From Cotesia glomerata (taxonomy: Eukaryota; Arthropoda; Insecta; Hymenoptera; Braconidae): a stretch of DNA of 64,000 nt. This document shows positions 35,978 through 48,362 of this stretch, in pieces. The DNA lies in contig NC_058161.1 of assembly GCF_020080835.1 (NCBI RefSeq), positions 10,357,297 through 10,421,296 of the forward strand, read 5' to 3'. The notes under the pieces are model-generated. The model ran no database searches and was not told the origin of the DNA. It worked only from the letters and a program-made list of their open reading frames with translations. The position numbers were made by a program, and so were the translations under genes. Every line of letters starts with the position of its first letter. The first letter of the stretch is position 1.

Positions 35978-38861
35978 TTTTGTATATCCATGATTGCATA
36001 ATTGAAATCATAAAACAACGAAATAAAGTATGAAATATAATTTTATTTGTTTTGATTTATATCAGCCATATTAATTTTTAATCACTTTAATTTAACATAA
36101 ATCTGATAAGGTAATAAAGATAAAAGAAAATGTGATAACAATGTTTGAAATCTAGGAAAATTTTATGGGCACCCAAAATTCCAGTGATGAGTATTTTAAC
36201 AGGTAATATTAATCTGAAACTTGTTTTTTATATTGTGATGATCGAGGTGAGTGACCTTAAGCCCTTACTCAATATGAGGCAATTTTTAAATTTTTTTCTT
36301 TTCTGTTTCAGATTTTTTTGTCGTTATTTATTAAAATTTTTGGAGATATTTTAAAAATAAGATTTTAATTTTCATAAAAAATTGCAAAATTGACTGGAAA
36401 TTTTTCTTTTCCTACATATTAGCGCGTTTAAGGTTTTAATTAGTTAATTTAGAACACGCACTAGATAGTATAAATTCAGTTAATTTCGCTAAATAGATAA
36501 AGTTATGTTCTTGTATAATAAATTAAATAAAAAATAACTAATTTTTCAAAATAAATTTTAAATATCATTTTTACGGATTGAAATTATGTAGACTCTACTT
36601 TGAATAATTAACACTAAAAAAAAATTATAAAATAGTTAAGTGTAAATTCAGTTTATTTTGATTAGAAATTTTTGGTAGATAAAAATAATCTAATTTATTA
36701 TCATGAATATATAGATTTCATAATAAATTTAAAAACGTGACAATTATAAATGAAAAACCTTAAGTGAATAATTGAAATGGAACGTGGAAGTATTTCATCA
36801 TAAAAAAAGAAAATGTAAAGCAAAGCAAATTGAAAACAATATGAGTGAATAATGATTCATTTATGAGACAGCAGTTTAAGTTTTGTTGCAGAAAGTGTAA
36901 AAATAAACGGCTTAAAAGTCATGATATGATAACAGATTAATAATCATTGCTTTGCATAAAGATATTTCCTTGATTATTGAAATAGAAACCAATGAACTTA
37001 GCCGTGTATGAGTATGAGGAGATTGTTTTATAGTTTGGTCGGACGAATGTTACGTCGGTCACGTATCAAGGCCCGTGACTTTGAACTCAACTCTGACTCG
37101 CTCTCTTTCTTTCAGCTGTAGTTATATTAATGGTATACTGTTGCAACGCGACGATAACGACCGACAACGACGTAACACGTGCGAGGACGTGAGTTTAAAC
37201 CTCAGCGCTTCGGTTGATGCTCTTGAAATTTAATACCATACAACAATATTTCATTGACACGCGATTCATCTTTTGTTACAACGATGCCATTCCATACCTA
37301 ACTATGCAATTATTACATTTATGTATAACTTATACATCAAAGAGTATTTATAAATTAGTTTACGTTTGTGTTTCAATCGTAGACAAAAGATCGAGTCAGA
37401 TGTTCGTATACAGTAGAGTGATTTACAATAGCATAAAACAAAAAAATCCTCGAGGCAGAGAAAAAAATTAGGTAGTCGAGGGTAAAAAATTTTTATCTAC
37501 GAGTTGTCTCGCTGGATTTATTTTTCAAGGTATAAAAGACTTTAAATTGAAGATGTTGGCCAGCAAGCATTACACCTGCGGCCAATGACCCTTGATCAAG
37601 CTATCGAATACCTCGCAGCCACAGTTGGGACCGGCGACAATGACCGACTGCGGAGGAATTTATTTGACTACTTAAAATAATTCAACAGTTAAATATTTTT
37701 TACCTACGTTGTTTAACATTCAAACATGCACTCACACGTGTTTAAATAAATTTTATTGATAAATAATTTTTAAATTATCAAACAAACTATAGATGATTAT
37801 TAAAATTATGTTCGTAATTAAATTATAAAGTTTTATTATTTTTAATTATTTATAACCAGACACTAAAAAGACCGCGAGATGAAGATACGTGATTTGAACG
37901 AGCGGTTAAGCGATAAACTCTGGTCTCATTCAATTAAAGTTAAGTCTAATATCTTGTGGGATTGCAGTATATATAGGTATTAGTACATGGAAAAAAATTT
38001 TGAATAAAAACGTAAATGAAAATCGATTAGTCTATTGTAAGATAATGAATAAGATGACGTGGAGAAAAGGAAGTTAGGAGATGAGATGAGAAAGGTTTCT
38101 TTGAGTAAATCATCGAATATAAGAAACAGCTGGTATAGGTTGGTCGAGTCTCGAGTTCAATGACTGAGAATCAAGAGAACCCTGCCTGAGGTGATATGTC
38201 CCCTCTCTTCTGTTTCTTCTTCGTACTTTGCCACAACTGCTTTTCATCCAACATCCAACTCATAAGATCATCCTTCTCTCCACTGTTCTTCATCACTATA
38301 ATCTTTATTTTTTTAATACCTAGGAATTCGTGTGGCTCATTATTTGTTCTCACCGCATAGTACCAGAATTTATAAAAATAATTGAAAATTTACATGAAAT
38401 TTAATTCATTACTTTTTTATTTTTTCGGGTGTGAACATTTTTTTTGTTAATTAAATAATTATGTAATTAAACAAAAGAATTAACGGATCATCCAGTCATT
38501 ATTTTTATCTAATTGACACAATTATAGCGTACGTAATGGCAACCAGTCACGTTTTATTATCATGTTGCACATAACAAAACCGTTAATGCACGCTTTCCAA
38601 AAGGTTATTACCATGTATTTGTCTACATTATGTTTAATTTATATTACTATTATCCATATTTAAAAATTGTTTAATAGTTTTCTTTACTAGTTCTAAAAAG
38701 TCATATCGCTAACTATTCGTCTTTTTGGCATTGCAGATTTGAAAACGCGTATAAAAAAATTTTTATTTTCCTTCAATCATCTTAGGAATGTAAAAATTTA
38801 CTCTAACAATAAAAAATAAAATTTTGTTAGTTGTACACCCTCTTGGCCTTAAGAAAAAAAA
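35978..38861. other. AT-rich region with less AT-rich patches
   Basis: Patches at about 37010-37220, 37550-37660 and 38130-38300 are less AT-rich. None has a domain-bearing ORF. They could be regulatory or non-coding exons; nothing here can be called. Confidence 0.4.
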
Positions 38862-39510
38862 ATTAGGAAAACAGTTGACCCTGAAGGCCATCCTTGCAAC
38901 TTCCCGCTAATTCCATACCTGGGCGCTTAAAATTGCATTTTCGACGTTTTTGAGCTCTTCGAGCTCAAAAATACAATTTATATGTTGTTCTGAGCTCTCC
39001 GAGCTCAAAAGTTTGATAGAAGGTTGATAAAACACTATTTTTTTAGTTTTCAAACCGCAATAACTTTTGAATGAATGAACTAATTTTCACGCGGCTGGCG
39101 GCATTCGACGCAGTTTTTTAAGTCTTATGAAAAATCTTTAAGTTTGAATTGATCAAACTAGAAATTTCGAAGTAATTCCGAAAAAACACTATTTTGGGTT
39201 TTATTTCCTGCACGATATCTCTCGAACGAATCAACCGATTTTGACCGGATTAGCGGCGATCGACGTGGTTTTTTAAGGTCAAAAGCTGATTAGTTTTTGG
39301 AGTTGATCGATAAAGCCGTTCGAAGGTTATTCCAAAAAAACCACATTTAAAAAAAATTTTTTTTGTAGTTTTTTTAAGATTTATCAAAATCTACAGGTCC
39401 GAATCGGTCTAAAGTGTATCCAAAATCTAAGTTTGGACAAGCCCTTTCGAATGGCGCCGACCGCAATCGAATCGGTCAAGCCATTCAAAAGTTATGAGAG
39501 GTTTACATAC

Positions 39511-39512
<2 letters not shown>

Positions 39513-39579
<67 letters not shown>
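39513..39579 (+). repeat. (AC)n microsatellite of R copy 7
   Basis: About 33 AC units; a further AC run follows the retrotransposon tail (41198-41212), so the insertion lies within the microsatellite. Confidence 0.95.
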
Positions 39580-39580
<1 letters not shown>

Positions 39581-40933
39581 CTGGTCGCAGAAGTCGAGAA
39601 AGATCCATGGGGCAGACCGTATAAGGTGGTTATGACCCACTTGAAATGCCAATCAATGCCATCACCTACGTGTCCACAACTCCTAGAAAAGATTGTTACT
39701 ACGTTGTTTCCCCAACAGCTGGTATTCACCTACAAGTTGGAGCAGCTCAATTCTGAAGACATCCCAACTATCACGTTGGACGAGTTGATAGAGGCAGGAA
39801 ATCGAGTAGGGAATAATAAGGCGCCGGGATTGGACGGAATTCCTAATATTGCCCTGAAATCAATCCTTAGGGCAGCACCGACATTATTCCTGGACGTTTA
39901 CGATACATGCCTGAAGGAAGGGACTTTTCCCCAGAAGTGGAAACAGCAACGGCTAGTGTTACTTCCGAAGGGGAAAAAGCCGCCGGAAGAACCGTCATCC
40001 TACCGACCACTCTGCATGTTAGACACGGCCGGCAAGATATTCGAGCGCATAATTCATCAGAGAATAGAGGCTTTAGTCGATCCACTCCTAGCAGAGAACC
40101 AGTTTGGTTTCCGAAAAGGACGGTCAACTCTGGATGCTATCAAATTGGTTGTTGATATAGCCAAGGATGCAATCGCCGGAACGAGATGGAAGGGTGGAAA
40201 GAAGAAATACTGCTTGGTGGCTGCTTTGGACATCAAGAATGCCTTCAACTCCGTTAACTGGGACTGCGTTATGCGGGCTCTAGAAGAAAAAAACATACCA
40301 GGATACCTTCGCAGAATAGTAGCGAGCTACTTCACGAACAGGCTCCTGAAATATGACATGACGAATCGTACGGAAGTGTACGAAATCTCCGGAGGAGTGC
40401 CACAGGGATCAGTCTTAGGTCCTCTGCTATGGAACATCATGTATGATGGCCTCCTGAGAATAGGATTGCCTACGGGAGTCAAACTTGTAGCATATGCAGA
40501 TGACGTAGCTGTCGTGATTGTCGCAAAGCACCTCGAAGAGATAGAAATGGCATTTGATATTACATTCAGACGAGTCAATTTGTGGATGGACATGATGAAC
40601 TTGCAACTAGCCAAGCATAAAACCGAGGCAGTGCTCATCACCAGCAGAAAAACGGTAGAAACCATCAAGTTGAGAGTCGGAGAACAAGAAATCACATCAC
40701 AACCATTTATCCGTTATCTGGGAGTGATGCTGGATGCACAACTCAACTTCAAACAGCAGGTGGAACATGTCAGTGCCAAAGCGTCAGTAGTGAGGGCTAG
40801 TCTCGCACGGCTGATGCCTAACATCGGAGGCCCAATGCAGAGCAGGAGGCTACTATTGTCTAGTAACACGTTTGCAACAGAAGTCCTTAAAGACTTGCGT
40901 TCCACCGAAAGAAGAGCAAATAGCAGAAGATAG
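39580..40933 (+). pseudogene. Reverse transcriptase fragment of R1-type ORF2
   Basis: An open frame of about 450 retrotransposon codons; the upstream ATG at 39494 and the His-Thr run belong to the host repeat and are not part of the gene. Visible RT blocks in order: DPWGRPYK, NNKAPGLDGIPN, LLPKGKKPPEEPSSYRPLCM, NQFGFRKGRSTLDAI, catalytic LDIKNAFNSV, GGVPQGSVLGP, the active-site YADD, and RYLGVMLDAQLNF. All catalytic aspartates are present. After RRLLLS (about 40860) the normal continuation is missing: the frame runs into a foreign-looking tail and stops. The genuine C-terminus seems to lie in another frame (VPPKEEQIAEDRRKVVNTLA, stop at 40980). This implies an internal deletion joined out of frame. 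Not functional. Confidence 0.85.
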
Positions 40934-41180
40934 AAGGAAGGTAGTTAACACCTTAGCCACCAGAAGGAAGAGCAGTAGCTAGATCCTCCCTTCACGAAGT
41001 AATGCCTGACGGTGGTTTCCATGAGGGATTAGAGGAAAGAAGGAAAAGGGGTTTAGGGTTTAGTGGGTAGGGGCGTTAGTGTCGAGTTTTAGTATGACGC
41101 TGCGTCGAGTCGCCACATATCCAGGCCAAACAACTATGCCTAGAATCCGTAAAAAGGATTCCCCCCCTAAGGGAAAAAAA

Positions 41181-41197
<17 letters not shown>
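39580..41197 (+). mobile_element. 5'-truncated R1-clade non-LTR retrotransposon
   Basis: It runs from just before the reverse transcriptase region to a poly-A tail of about 24 A. ORF1 and the APE endonuclease are absent. The 3' untranslated region (40983-41173) is GC-rich and ends CCCCCCCTAAGGG before the tail. The DPWGRPYKVVM block ahead of the RT is typical of R1-clade ORF2. Both ends lie in (AC)n, the kind of target used by the microsatellite-specific R1-clade lineages (Waldo, Mino). Confidence 0.85.
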
Positions 41198-41211
<14 letters not shown>

Positions 41212-41368
41212 CATACAGACATAGTGACACCCTCGCAGGGATAGTCAGGGAAGCTTCCTGTGACCTTCAAACGTCGAGATCTGATGAAAACTCTATTTTT
41301 GTAAAACAGGGTAAAACCAATAATTTCCCGATTTTTGAAAATCTGAGATTTTTTTAGCGGGAAGTTAA

Positions 41369-42818
41369 AAATTGTTAAAATCATAAGTACGCACATGACA
41401 AACATTTTTTGTTCGAAAAATTATTTATTTCAGTAAAATTTCTATCAAATCTCGATGATTTAATGTCTCAAGAACCTAGTTTAGAAAATTTTGAATTTTT
41501 ACAACTAGAAGTCTTAAACTTTTAATTTATAAAGCAGGAAGTTAAAATATTTTATTTTTATTTTTTTAGTAAATTTTTACATTTCCATTCCTGAATTTAT
41601 TGGAGAAAAAAAATTTTCTATACTTCCTTTTGGTTCTGCAGAACATATAATTACACAGAAAAAAACATTTACTTGAATCAAGTAAATAATTTTGAAGAAC
41701 TTAATCTTCTTGATTTGAATAGAAAAATTCTTAAACTAATAAATTGTTCTTTGTTTAAGTAAATTTCACCTGATTCAAAAATTTTTCATCTTGATCCAAG
41801 ACAATGAAACTTTTCAAAATTATTTTCTTGGTTCAAGAATTTTTCTCCTAATTCGTCTATTTTTTTGCTGTGTAGCAACACGCCCTTTTAGCATTAGTAA
41901 AACGAATTATTTATAGTTATTGAATACAGATACCATTTTTTATATACTATACTCTAGTATACGGAAAAATTAATACCCTATTGGTTACACGACTCATCTA
42001 TGTAGGAAATATTAGAATATTAGTACACATTAAATTCGTCCTGAGCAAAACAGCACGTAACAATCCGATTTTTCATCGACAATGACTCATGTGCGTACTC
42101 GGAGTAATCCTGATTGATATATTGAATACTTCAATCAGTTATCTAAGATTCGAAGACAAAATATTTAGGGTTAAATAAAAAATGAATGAATTTTCATTAA
42201 AGGTGTTTTTAAGGAGGTATTGCCCAAAATCACTTTTCTTACAATATTGTTCAATTTTTGAATACGCGTACTTTTAAGTGTCCTCTATACGAATAAATTT
42301 TTTTTAATAGTTCTTGCGGTGCTAATTTTTGAAATATTAGCAATTAAAAATCGTACATTTAAAATGATTTCCTATCCTGACCGTAGTTAGAGTGAACATT
42401 TTATTGAACAACAACCATACTTTTCTTAGGATTTTTTTGAAAAACTGAGAATATTTAATTGAAGTTATAATAAGTATTTTTTATCAAAAATAACACAAAC
42501 GAGCGGTATTCATTTTTTTATAAGAAATGTTTGAAGTTAGTGACTTTCGATATTTTACATGAGTGGAAGTAAGTGATTACAAATTATGTAATTTTGATTA
42601 CAAATTATAAACTTCTTTTAAGTATTTTACAAGAGTTTTCATATATGTATAGATTTTTTAGACTTGGAATGAATAATTGTTAAAATATCGTCGGTAAGCA
42701 TATAAAAAATATATTTTATTTTTTTTTGTTTGTTAAAGAAGTGTAATTGAAAACTATTTATTTTTATTAAACCATACGAGTAAGTAAAAAATATTTAATT
42801 GTAAAACACTTCACAGTA
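41369..42818. other. AT-rich, only MITE K copy 2 seen
   Basis: Apart from the K element at 41654-41872 no gene or repeat end was recognised. Confidence 0.5.
41654..41872. mobile_element. Foldback MITE K, copy 2
   Basis: Ends CACAGAAAAAAACATTTACT and GCTGTG, TA on both sides (41652-41653, 41873-41874). The inside contains CTTGAATCAAGTAAAT and many variants in both orientations. Confidence 0.8.
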
Positions 42819-43020
42819 CACAGTAAAAAATTTTTCGTCATTGTGTAGAGTGTTAAAATTTGTGTGTTGAATATTTACACTCTAGTATGCAGAATTTAAC
42901 ATTCTCATGTGTTGATTTAATGATTTAACACACTAGAATGTTAAATTCTACACACTAGAGTGTAAATATTCAACACACAAATTTTAACACTCTACACAAT
43001 GACGAAAAATTTTTACTGTG
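42819..43020. mobile_element. Near-perfect palindromic MITE M
   Basis: CACAGTAAAAAATTTTTCGT at one end and its exact inverse at the other, TA duplications at 42817-42818 and 43021-43022. The two ~85-bp arms match almost base for base around a short centre near 42915; words such as ACACTCTAGTGT-like text recur. 202 bp, no coding capacity. Confidence 0.85.
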
Positions 43021-43022
43021 TA

Positions 43023-44073
43023 AGACACACTGCACTCATGCAATAAGTACAAAGTTTTTTTCAAAAATTGATGAGCCAAATAATATAAAAAAGATAATAC
43101 GTGTACGAAAAAATAAAGGAATGAGAAGGAGAGTAAATATTCTTAATATACAATCGAGGATTTATGTATCGTAAAGATGAGAATGTTGAAATCCGAAACT
43201 AACGTAATACGAAGGTAAAGAGAGGACAGAGCAAAAGAAAGGAAGGGACAAAAAGACAGAAAGATCTGTATTGTATACGGTACGCGGTTCTTTTGACTCT
43301 CAAACTAAACCTTTAACTTTTAAGAAGAAGCCACGGGTTCTTAACGGTATAAAACTTTCGCCCCGTAATTTTTTTTTTCTCAAACTCGCACTTCCTGGCA
43401 TTAATTCATGCCTTTGACTTGGCTTTATAACCACCCATAAACCATACATGTATCTGTACACTATGAAATCAAGTATATATTTATTATCAAAAATTCAAAT
43501 CAATATTTTATCAGAAATATAAATTAATAAAAATAACTTACTAAGATGAAAATAAAAATATTTAAAGTATTTAAGGTTACGCATAGGTTCACTGCCATGT
43601 CTTTGGTATCTCACGCTACATCTTCTATTTGGCGTTAAACTAAAATACATTTATAGAATATAGAAAGATTTAATACGAGAGAGTGAGAGGACTTGATATC
43701 AGTCGAGTCGAAACCCTGACGTATGCTATAAATCGTAGACCGTACACTAGATAATCTCGAATCTCAATACAAGTAAAGACGTGAGTCCGTCATCGGTATT
43801 AACCAAGCTAAGATACTATAAGTCTGTATAACTAATATAAGACCACAAAGTAGAGTAAATGTCTTATCAGTCTTGGTATTATAGATAAAACCTAAGTCTG
43901 TCGGCAGTCCCTGGGGTTTGCGAACGAGTTCTTCAGGAAGCAACTCGCCAACAGAAGAGTGGGCGGTGTAAATAATCAGCTTATACAGTAAATATCATAT
44001 CATTTTTTTTAATTGTATACTGATTGAAAAACTAGCTTGATTTAAGAGTTTCATTTTGACTTTGAATTAAGCT
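43023..44073. other. No gene recognised
   Basis: Moderately AT-rich. The part at 43600-43970 is less AT-rich and contains several TAAGT/GTCTG-type short phrases but no ORF of note. Confidence 0.45.
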
Positions 44074-45000
44074 ATAGTATATTACAACCCAAGGCCAGAA
44101 AGTTGGATTTCCTGGCGTATGGGATATGATGGCCGAGGCGTAGCCGAGGCCATCATATCCCATACGTCAGGGTATCCAACATTCTGGTCATGGGTTGTAT
44201 ACTATTTTTCTTGCTCTCCAGCCGAAAGTACGTAACCCCGTGGAAGGGGTTTTACAAAACCGAGGCGAAGCCGAGGTTTTGCCGGGCGCGAGGGGGGCGC
44301 CGCCCGACTTTTGACTTTTGCAAAGCCGAGGCTTTGCTGGTCGGGGCGGGTATAAAAAAAAAAAAAAATAAAAGTTAATAAATTGAAAAAAATGTTATTT
44401 TAAACTTTACTAACAAATGCTCTGATTAAGAGTGATATCATGCACAGAATTTGTCACAAATATTTAAACTCATTCTAATTACAGAATTTATTTTTTTAAG
44501 TTGATTCAAAAATTAGTTTTTAATTAGTAATCGACGGCTAAGAAAGATTGAAATTAAATTATTACAAGTTTGTAGAGTACATGGATCGTTTTATAAACAT
44601 TGCTTTACTAACTATCAAAATATAAAAAAAAAAGCAAATAAAATTCACAAAACTATTATGTTTTATTTTTTAAACTTTTTATATAAATTATTTGTGCAGT
44701 ATTATTATTAAATAGTTCATTAACAATGATCTAATTAAAAATTATTTTTATTTTTTTGACATTTTTTGGTTAGTTTATGCGCTGACATGTTACGTACAGA
44801 CGATGTTGTGACTGTTATATATACAGTTGAAACTCGCTGTATAGGCCGGTCGCGCCACGAAAATACGAAAGAAAGCGAGGTTCTGTGCTGCCGAGCCAGA
44901 AAATATGCGTAGCACGCATGCGTTAGAGCAGGCCATAAAAGTTGCTCTTCCTGGAGTAAATTGCTGCCAGGAAGAGCGTACTTTCGGCTAGGAGAGCAAG
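44074..45000. repeat. Hairpin cluster with CGAGGCGAAGCCGAG centres
   Basis: First hairpin 44074-44205: AGTATATTACAACCC with GGGTTGTATACTAT, centre GGCCGAGGCGTAGCCGAGG. Second 44254-44282: AAAACCGAGGCGAAGCCGAG. Third 44944-44977: GCTCTTCCTGG with CCAGGAAGAGC. An outer inverted pair (44210-44232 with 44977-45000, TTGCTCTCCAGCCGAAAGTA) encloses the middle. At 44823 a pogo-like end TACAGTTGAAACTCGCTGTA is visible. Same style as 2651-3316. Confidence 0.7.
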
Positions 45001-45634
45001 AAAAAAAATTATTGAATCAAGTAAAATTTATTTAAGGTAATATCGCAGATACCACAAGGGTCAAATATCAAATACAAAGCCGATTTTGATTCACGTAGTA
45101 GATCTATCTATATTTGTAACGTTGGATAGGAAAAAAAATGACAGAGATAATTTTTTATTAATTCTGAATCTGTACTTTTAATTATGCAAAGTATTCAATA
45201 TGATATTTCTTTTCATTAATTTAATTTTTATTAAAATTATAACGGTACTTTTTGTAAAATAAAATAAAATCTGTTATTTCTCATAAGGATCTATGCTAAA
45301 AGAAATCATTTTTTATAGATTAATATCTTATTTTTGATTCTATGTTTTTTTAAAATGTGTTTTTTTTTTAATAACTTTTAAATGGCTTTACCGATCGATT
45401 TCAAAAAATAATCAGCTTTTAACATCAAAAAACCACGTCGATCGCCGCCAAGCCGGTCAAAATCGGTTGATTCGTTCGCGAGTTATCGTTGACGAAAAAA
45501 TTCGGAAAAATTGAATTTTTCAAATTACTCAAAAAATTTTGGTTCGATCAGTCTGTGTTTGAAAGTAAATCACAGGATTTAAAAAACTGCGTCGAATACC
45601 ACCAATCGCGTAAAAATTATTTTATTCATTCAAA

Positions 45635-46066
45635 GTTTCATAGTTAACTCTATACTGCTTCATTATAATGATTGTAAGACTAGTTTTGAGAAAACTGAGG
45701 TTAATACTAGAAACAGACTGATCCCTCTGCCTAAACGAAACAAAACTATATCAAGTAAAAGCTCTAATTATATTGCTATCAAGTATTACAACAAACTACC
45801 ATATGAACTTAAAAAACTAGATTGCAGCAAAAAGTCAATTAAAAGTAAATTAACAAAATGGATAATACAAGTTAATATATAATATAAAAGTTTATGATCG
45901 TCGAATAAGTATCACTATGTTATTTAACTATACGTTTTTCTTGGATTTATGTATACTGTTCCAGTCCTATGTACAGATGTAAAACATCTCTATAGGACAG
46001 ATATTAATGCGTACTCACTTTTTTTTGTACTATGTATTTTATGTATCTGTTTTTACTGGTAATAAA

Positions 46067-46112
<46 letters not shown>
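45635..46112 (+). mobile_element. 3' fragment of a non-LTR retrotransposon with (ATT)n tail
   Basis: The fragment ends with AATAAATATT and a long (ATT)n tail (about 46066-46116) and is flanked by the short direct repeat ATTCAAA (45628-45634 and 46113-46119). R copy 4 shows the uninterrupted text ATTCAAAAGTAATTTC. The coding remnant inside is listed separately. A short tandem-repeat tail is usual for I-, L2- or CR1-like elements. Confidence 0.8.
45646..45882 (+). pseudogene. C-terminal end of a non-LTR ORF2
   Basis: A 78-codon open stretch to TAA at 45880-45882, truncated at its 5' end. It contains NTRNRLIPLP and, 24 residues on, YYNKLPYELKKL, then KSIKSKLTKWI. The NTRN...(L/Y)xNxLP pattern is the usual C-terminus of Jockey/CR1/Rex-type reverse transcriptases. 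It is a 5'-truncated dead copy. Confidence 0.65.
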
Positions 46113-46117
<5 letters not shown>

Positions 46118-46369
46118 AAAGTAATAGTAGTTTGAAAATTTAAAGAGTAGTATTTTATTAAACCTCTATCAGACTTTTGAGCTCAAAGAGCTCAAAAGCG
46201 TAGAACAGCTAACTTTTTGAGCTTGGAGGGCTCAAAAACACATAAATTATATTTCTGAGCTCGAAGAGCTCAAAAAGATCATAAGTGCAATTTTAAGCAC
46301 TTAGGTATGGAATTAGCGGGAAGATGCATGGATGGCCTTTAGGGTCAACCGTTTTCCTAATTTTTTTTT

Positions 46370-47675
46370 CCGTATTATGATGAAATTTAGAAAATTTTTA
46401 TTTTTTCACCTTTCAATAATTTTTTCCGATTTTTTGTATGCACAAATTGACATTTATAAAAAATCGGTTTTTTAATTATTCTATTTATGATCAGCTAAGA
46501 AAAAAGTATGTGTTTGTTCAAAAAAAAATTTAACTACTTGAAGTTCTTCAAATTGATACCCCTAATTTAAAATTTTTTTCTCTATAATGTCAATTTAGTT
46601 TTTCTATCAGTTTATCCGTTATTAAAAATATTTTACTTTTTTACTTAGTAATAATAACAATAAAATACACAACATAGAACATTAATTAGTTCGGAAAAAT
46701 CTACGTTATTCCTATATTATCAAATTTAGGAACACACAACGCGCAATTCAAATTTTTAATTCATTGGATAAAACACACCATGCATGCGTGCATGCCTGCA
46801 GCGGCGTGAGATTAGTGTACCAGTCATGTATGTATTGGTATATTTTTAAAAACTATATATATCTATACATATTTACGGGCATGGTTCATTGACCCCTGCT
46901 TTTGTTCATGTCCGAACCGGGAAGAGGCCCGAAACTTGTACGGGGCCAATGAAACCAGCATGTCGACAATACAACTACGACTATACTCCGAACTTTTAGT
47001 CCCTTCCCTTTTCGTTTATTCTTTCTCATTCTTTCACTTAGTATTATGCAGCAACCTCAACTCTTATTCACTCTTGTTGGCTTACCGAGGTTCATCGAAA
47101 CTCACTCGGTTGGGTAATCGATCGTAATGCGCCAAGGTCTTTGCCACCTGCCGTCAAAAGTCCCTATGAACTTATTGCATTTTCTTAAGACACCTCTTTT
47201 TTTAACTCTACTTAACGCAATACATGTGTTTGTAATTCAAGTACCTTAATTGTCATTCTACTTTTTTTTTTTTGTATTTTATTTAATACATTTATTACAC
47301 TACATTTGTATACTTTCTTCAGATTACTCATGATTAAATTAAATAATGAATACATTATTTTAAGCTTTTCTTTAATGATGAGTAATCTAAAGATCATTGA
47401 CCTTACATGGAGATTTCTTTTTCTTTTTTTCAAGATACCAATAAAAAAAAATTAAATATCATCAAATAAATTAAATATCATCATATAAAATGTTTGAAAT
47501 AAATTATAAAAAAAATCTTATCGATAAATTTTGATTCAAATTTATTAATTAATAATTTTTAATGTGGAAATTTAATTAATATTACTCCTTCTTTTCGAGT
47601 TAATGACCTTAAAGAGTCTTGAAATATTATGCAATAACCAAGTAGTGCTTACAGAAAACTTTTTATAATGCACAC
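46370..47675. other. No gene recognised
   Basis: A less AT-rich patch at 46870-47150 includes GGTTCATTGACCCCTGCTT and CCGAACCGGGAAGAGGCCCG but no domain-bearing ORF. The rest is AT-rich. Confidence 0.4.
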
Positions 47676-47894
47676 ACTGGTAAAAAAGTTAACTTTATTG
47701 AAAAGAAAAAAATTTGAATCAAGAAATTTTTTCTTTAAATTTCACTGTCTTGAGTTAAGCAAGAAAATTTTTGAACCAAGTAAAATTTCTTCGATAAAAA
47801 TCTTTTCTGCTCGATGCAAGGCTACTAAATTCTTCGAAACAATTTTTTTGATTCAAGATTTTTTTTCGTCAATCGATTTTATTTTCCTTCAGTG
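47676..47894. mobile_element. Foldback MITE K, copy 3
   Basis: Ends CACTGGTAAAAAAGTTAACT and CCTTCAGTG. The right flank is TA, the left CA, so the duplication has decayed. Words of the TTGAATCAAGAAA type fill it. Confidence 0.75.
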
Positions 47895-48120
47895 TAGAAT
47901 TAAGTAAAACTATTAATGCATAGTGTTCTTTAGGGATATTTTTTTCTAATATCATAAGTAGATTTAAATGTAAATAAAATTTCAGCGCAATGAAAATAGT
48001 ATTGACATGTTCCTTCAATTCAGGAAACTAAAGATCAAATCGTTAATCAATTTAACTATGTATAGAAACTGAAATATATATAGTTAGTTTTTAAGTTAAT
48101 TTGCGGTCAATAGATACAAG

Positions 48121-48121
<1 letters not shown>

Positions 48122-48162
<41 letters not shown>

Positions 48163-48165
48163 TTT
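48122..48165. repeat. (ATT)n microsatellite
   Basis: About 14 ATT units, possibly the tail of an old retrotransposon. Confidence 0.9.
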
Positions 48166-48200
48166 ATATATGTACATCATATAATAAATCTCATTATAAT

Positions 48201-48362
48201 ACAAGAGTGAAAAGAGGACATGCTGGGGTCCAAAAAAGCGTTGAATAAACAAGGACAGTATAAAAACACAGGACGGTGGCGCACTCGCGGAACGCGACAG
48301 CTACCATCTACCCAGCCTTGTAAAAACCAAGAACGGTATACAAGTAAAAATCGAAATAAAAA
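48201..48362 (+). mobile_element. 162-bp retroposed insert with 20-bp target duplication
   Basis: Flanked by a perfect 20-bp direct repeat, ATAATAAATCTCATTATAAT (48181-48200 and 48363-48382). The insert is GC-richer (GGACGGTGGCGCACTCGCGG) and ends ATCGAAATAAAAA, a poly-A-like tail. It is too short to code. It may be a SINE or a strongly 5'-truncated LINE end. Confidence 0.7.

Larger units (their letters stand above)
38862..41368 (+). repeat. Family R copy 7 (complete, host of an R1-clade insertion)
   Basis: The best-preserved left half: ATTAGGAAAACAGTTGACCC, AACTTCCCGCTAATTCCATA, GGCGCTTAAAATTGC, GAGCTCTTCGAGCTC, the four modules, then GTTATGAGAGGTTTACATAC and (AC)n. The right end resumes at 41198 and closes TTAGCGGGAAGTTAAA. 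Both ends carry AACTTCCCGCTAA in inverted orientation. Confidence 0.9.
45351..46369 (-). repeat. Family R copy 8 (minus, partial, interrupted)
   Basis: Starts inside the modules (ATAACTTTTAAATGGCTTTA), passes ACCACGTCGATCGCC and ACTGCGTCGAATACC, and after the inserted fragment continues with three GAGCTC-type palindromes to GGGTCAACCGTTTTCCTAAT. The right-end part of the family is missing. Confidence 0.85.

Noticed and set aside
39433..39624. His-Thr repeat ORF and the ATG at 39494 as start of the RT protein
   Set aside because: These codons come from the (AC)n microsatellite and family R sequence; the retrotransposon begins at about 39580.
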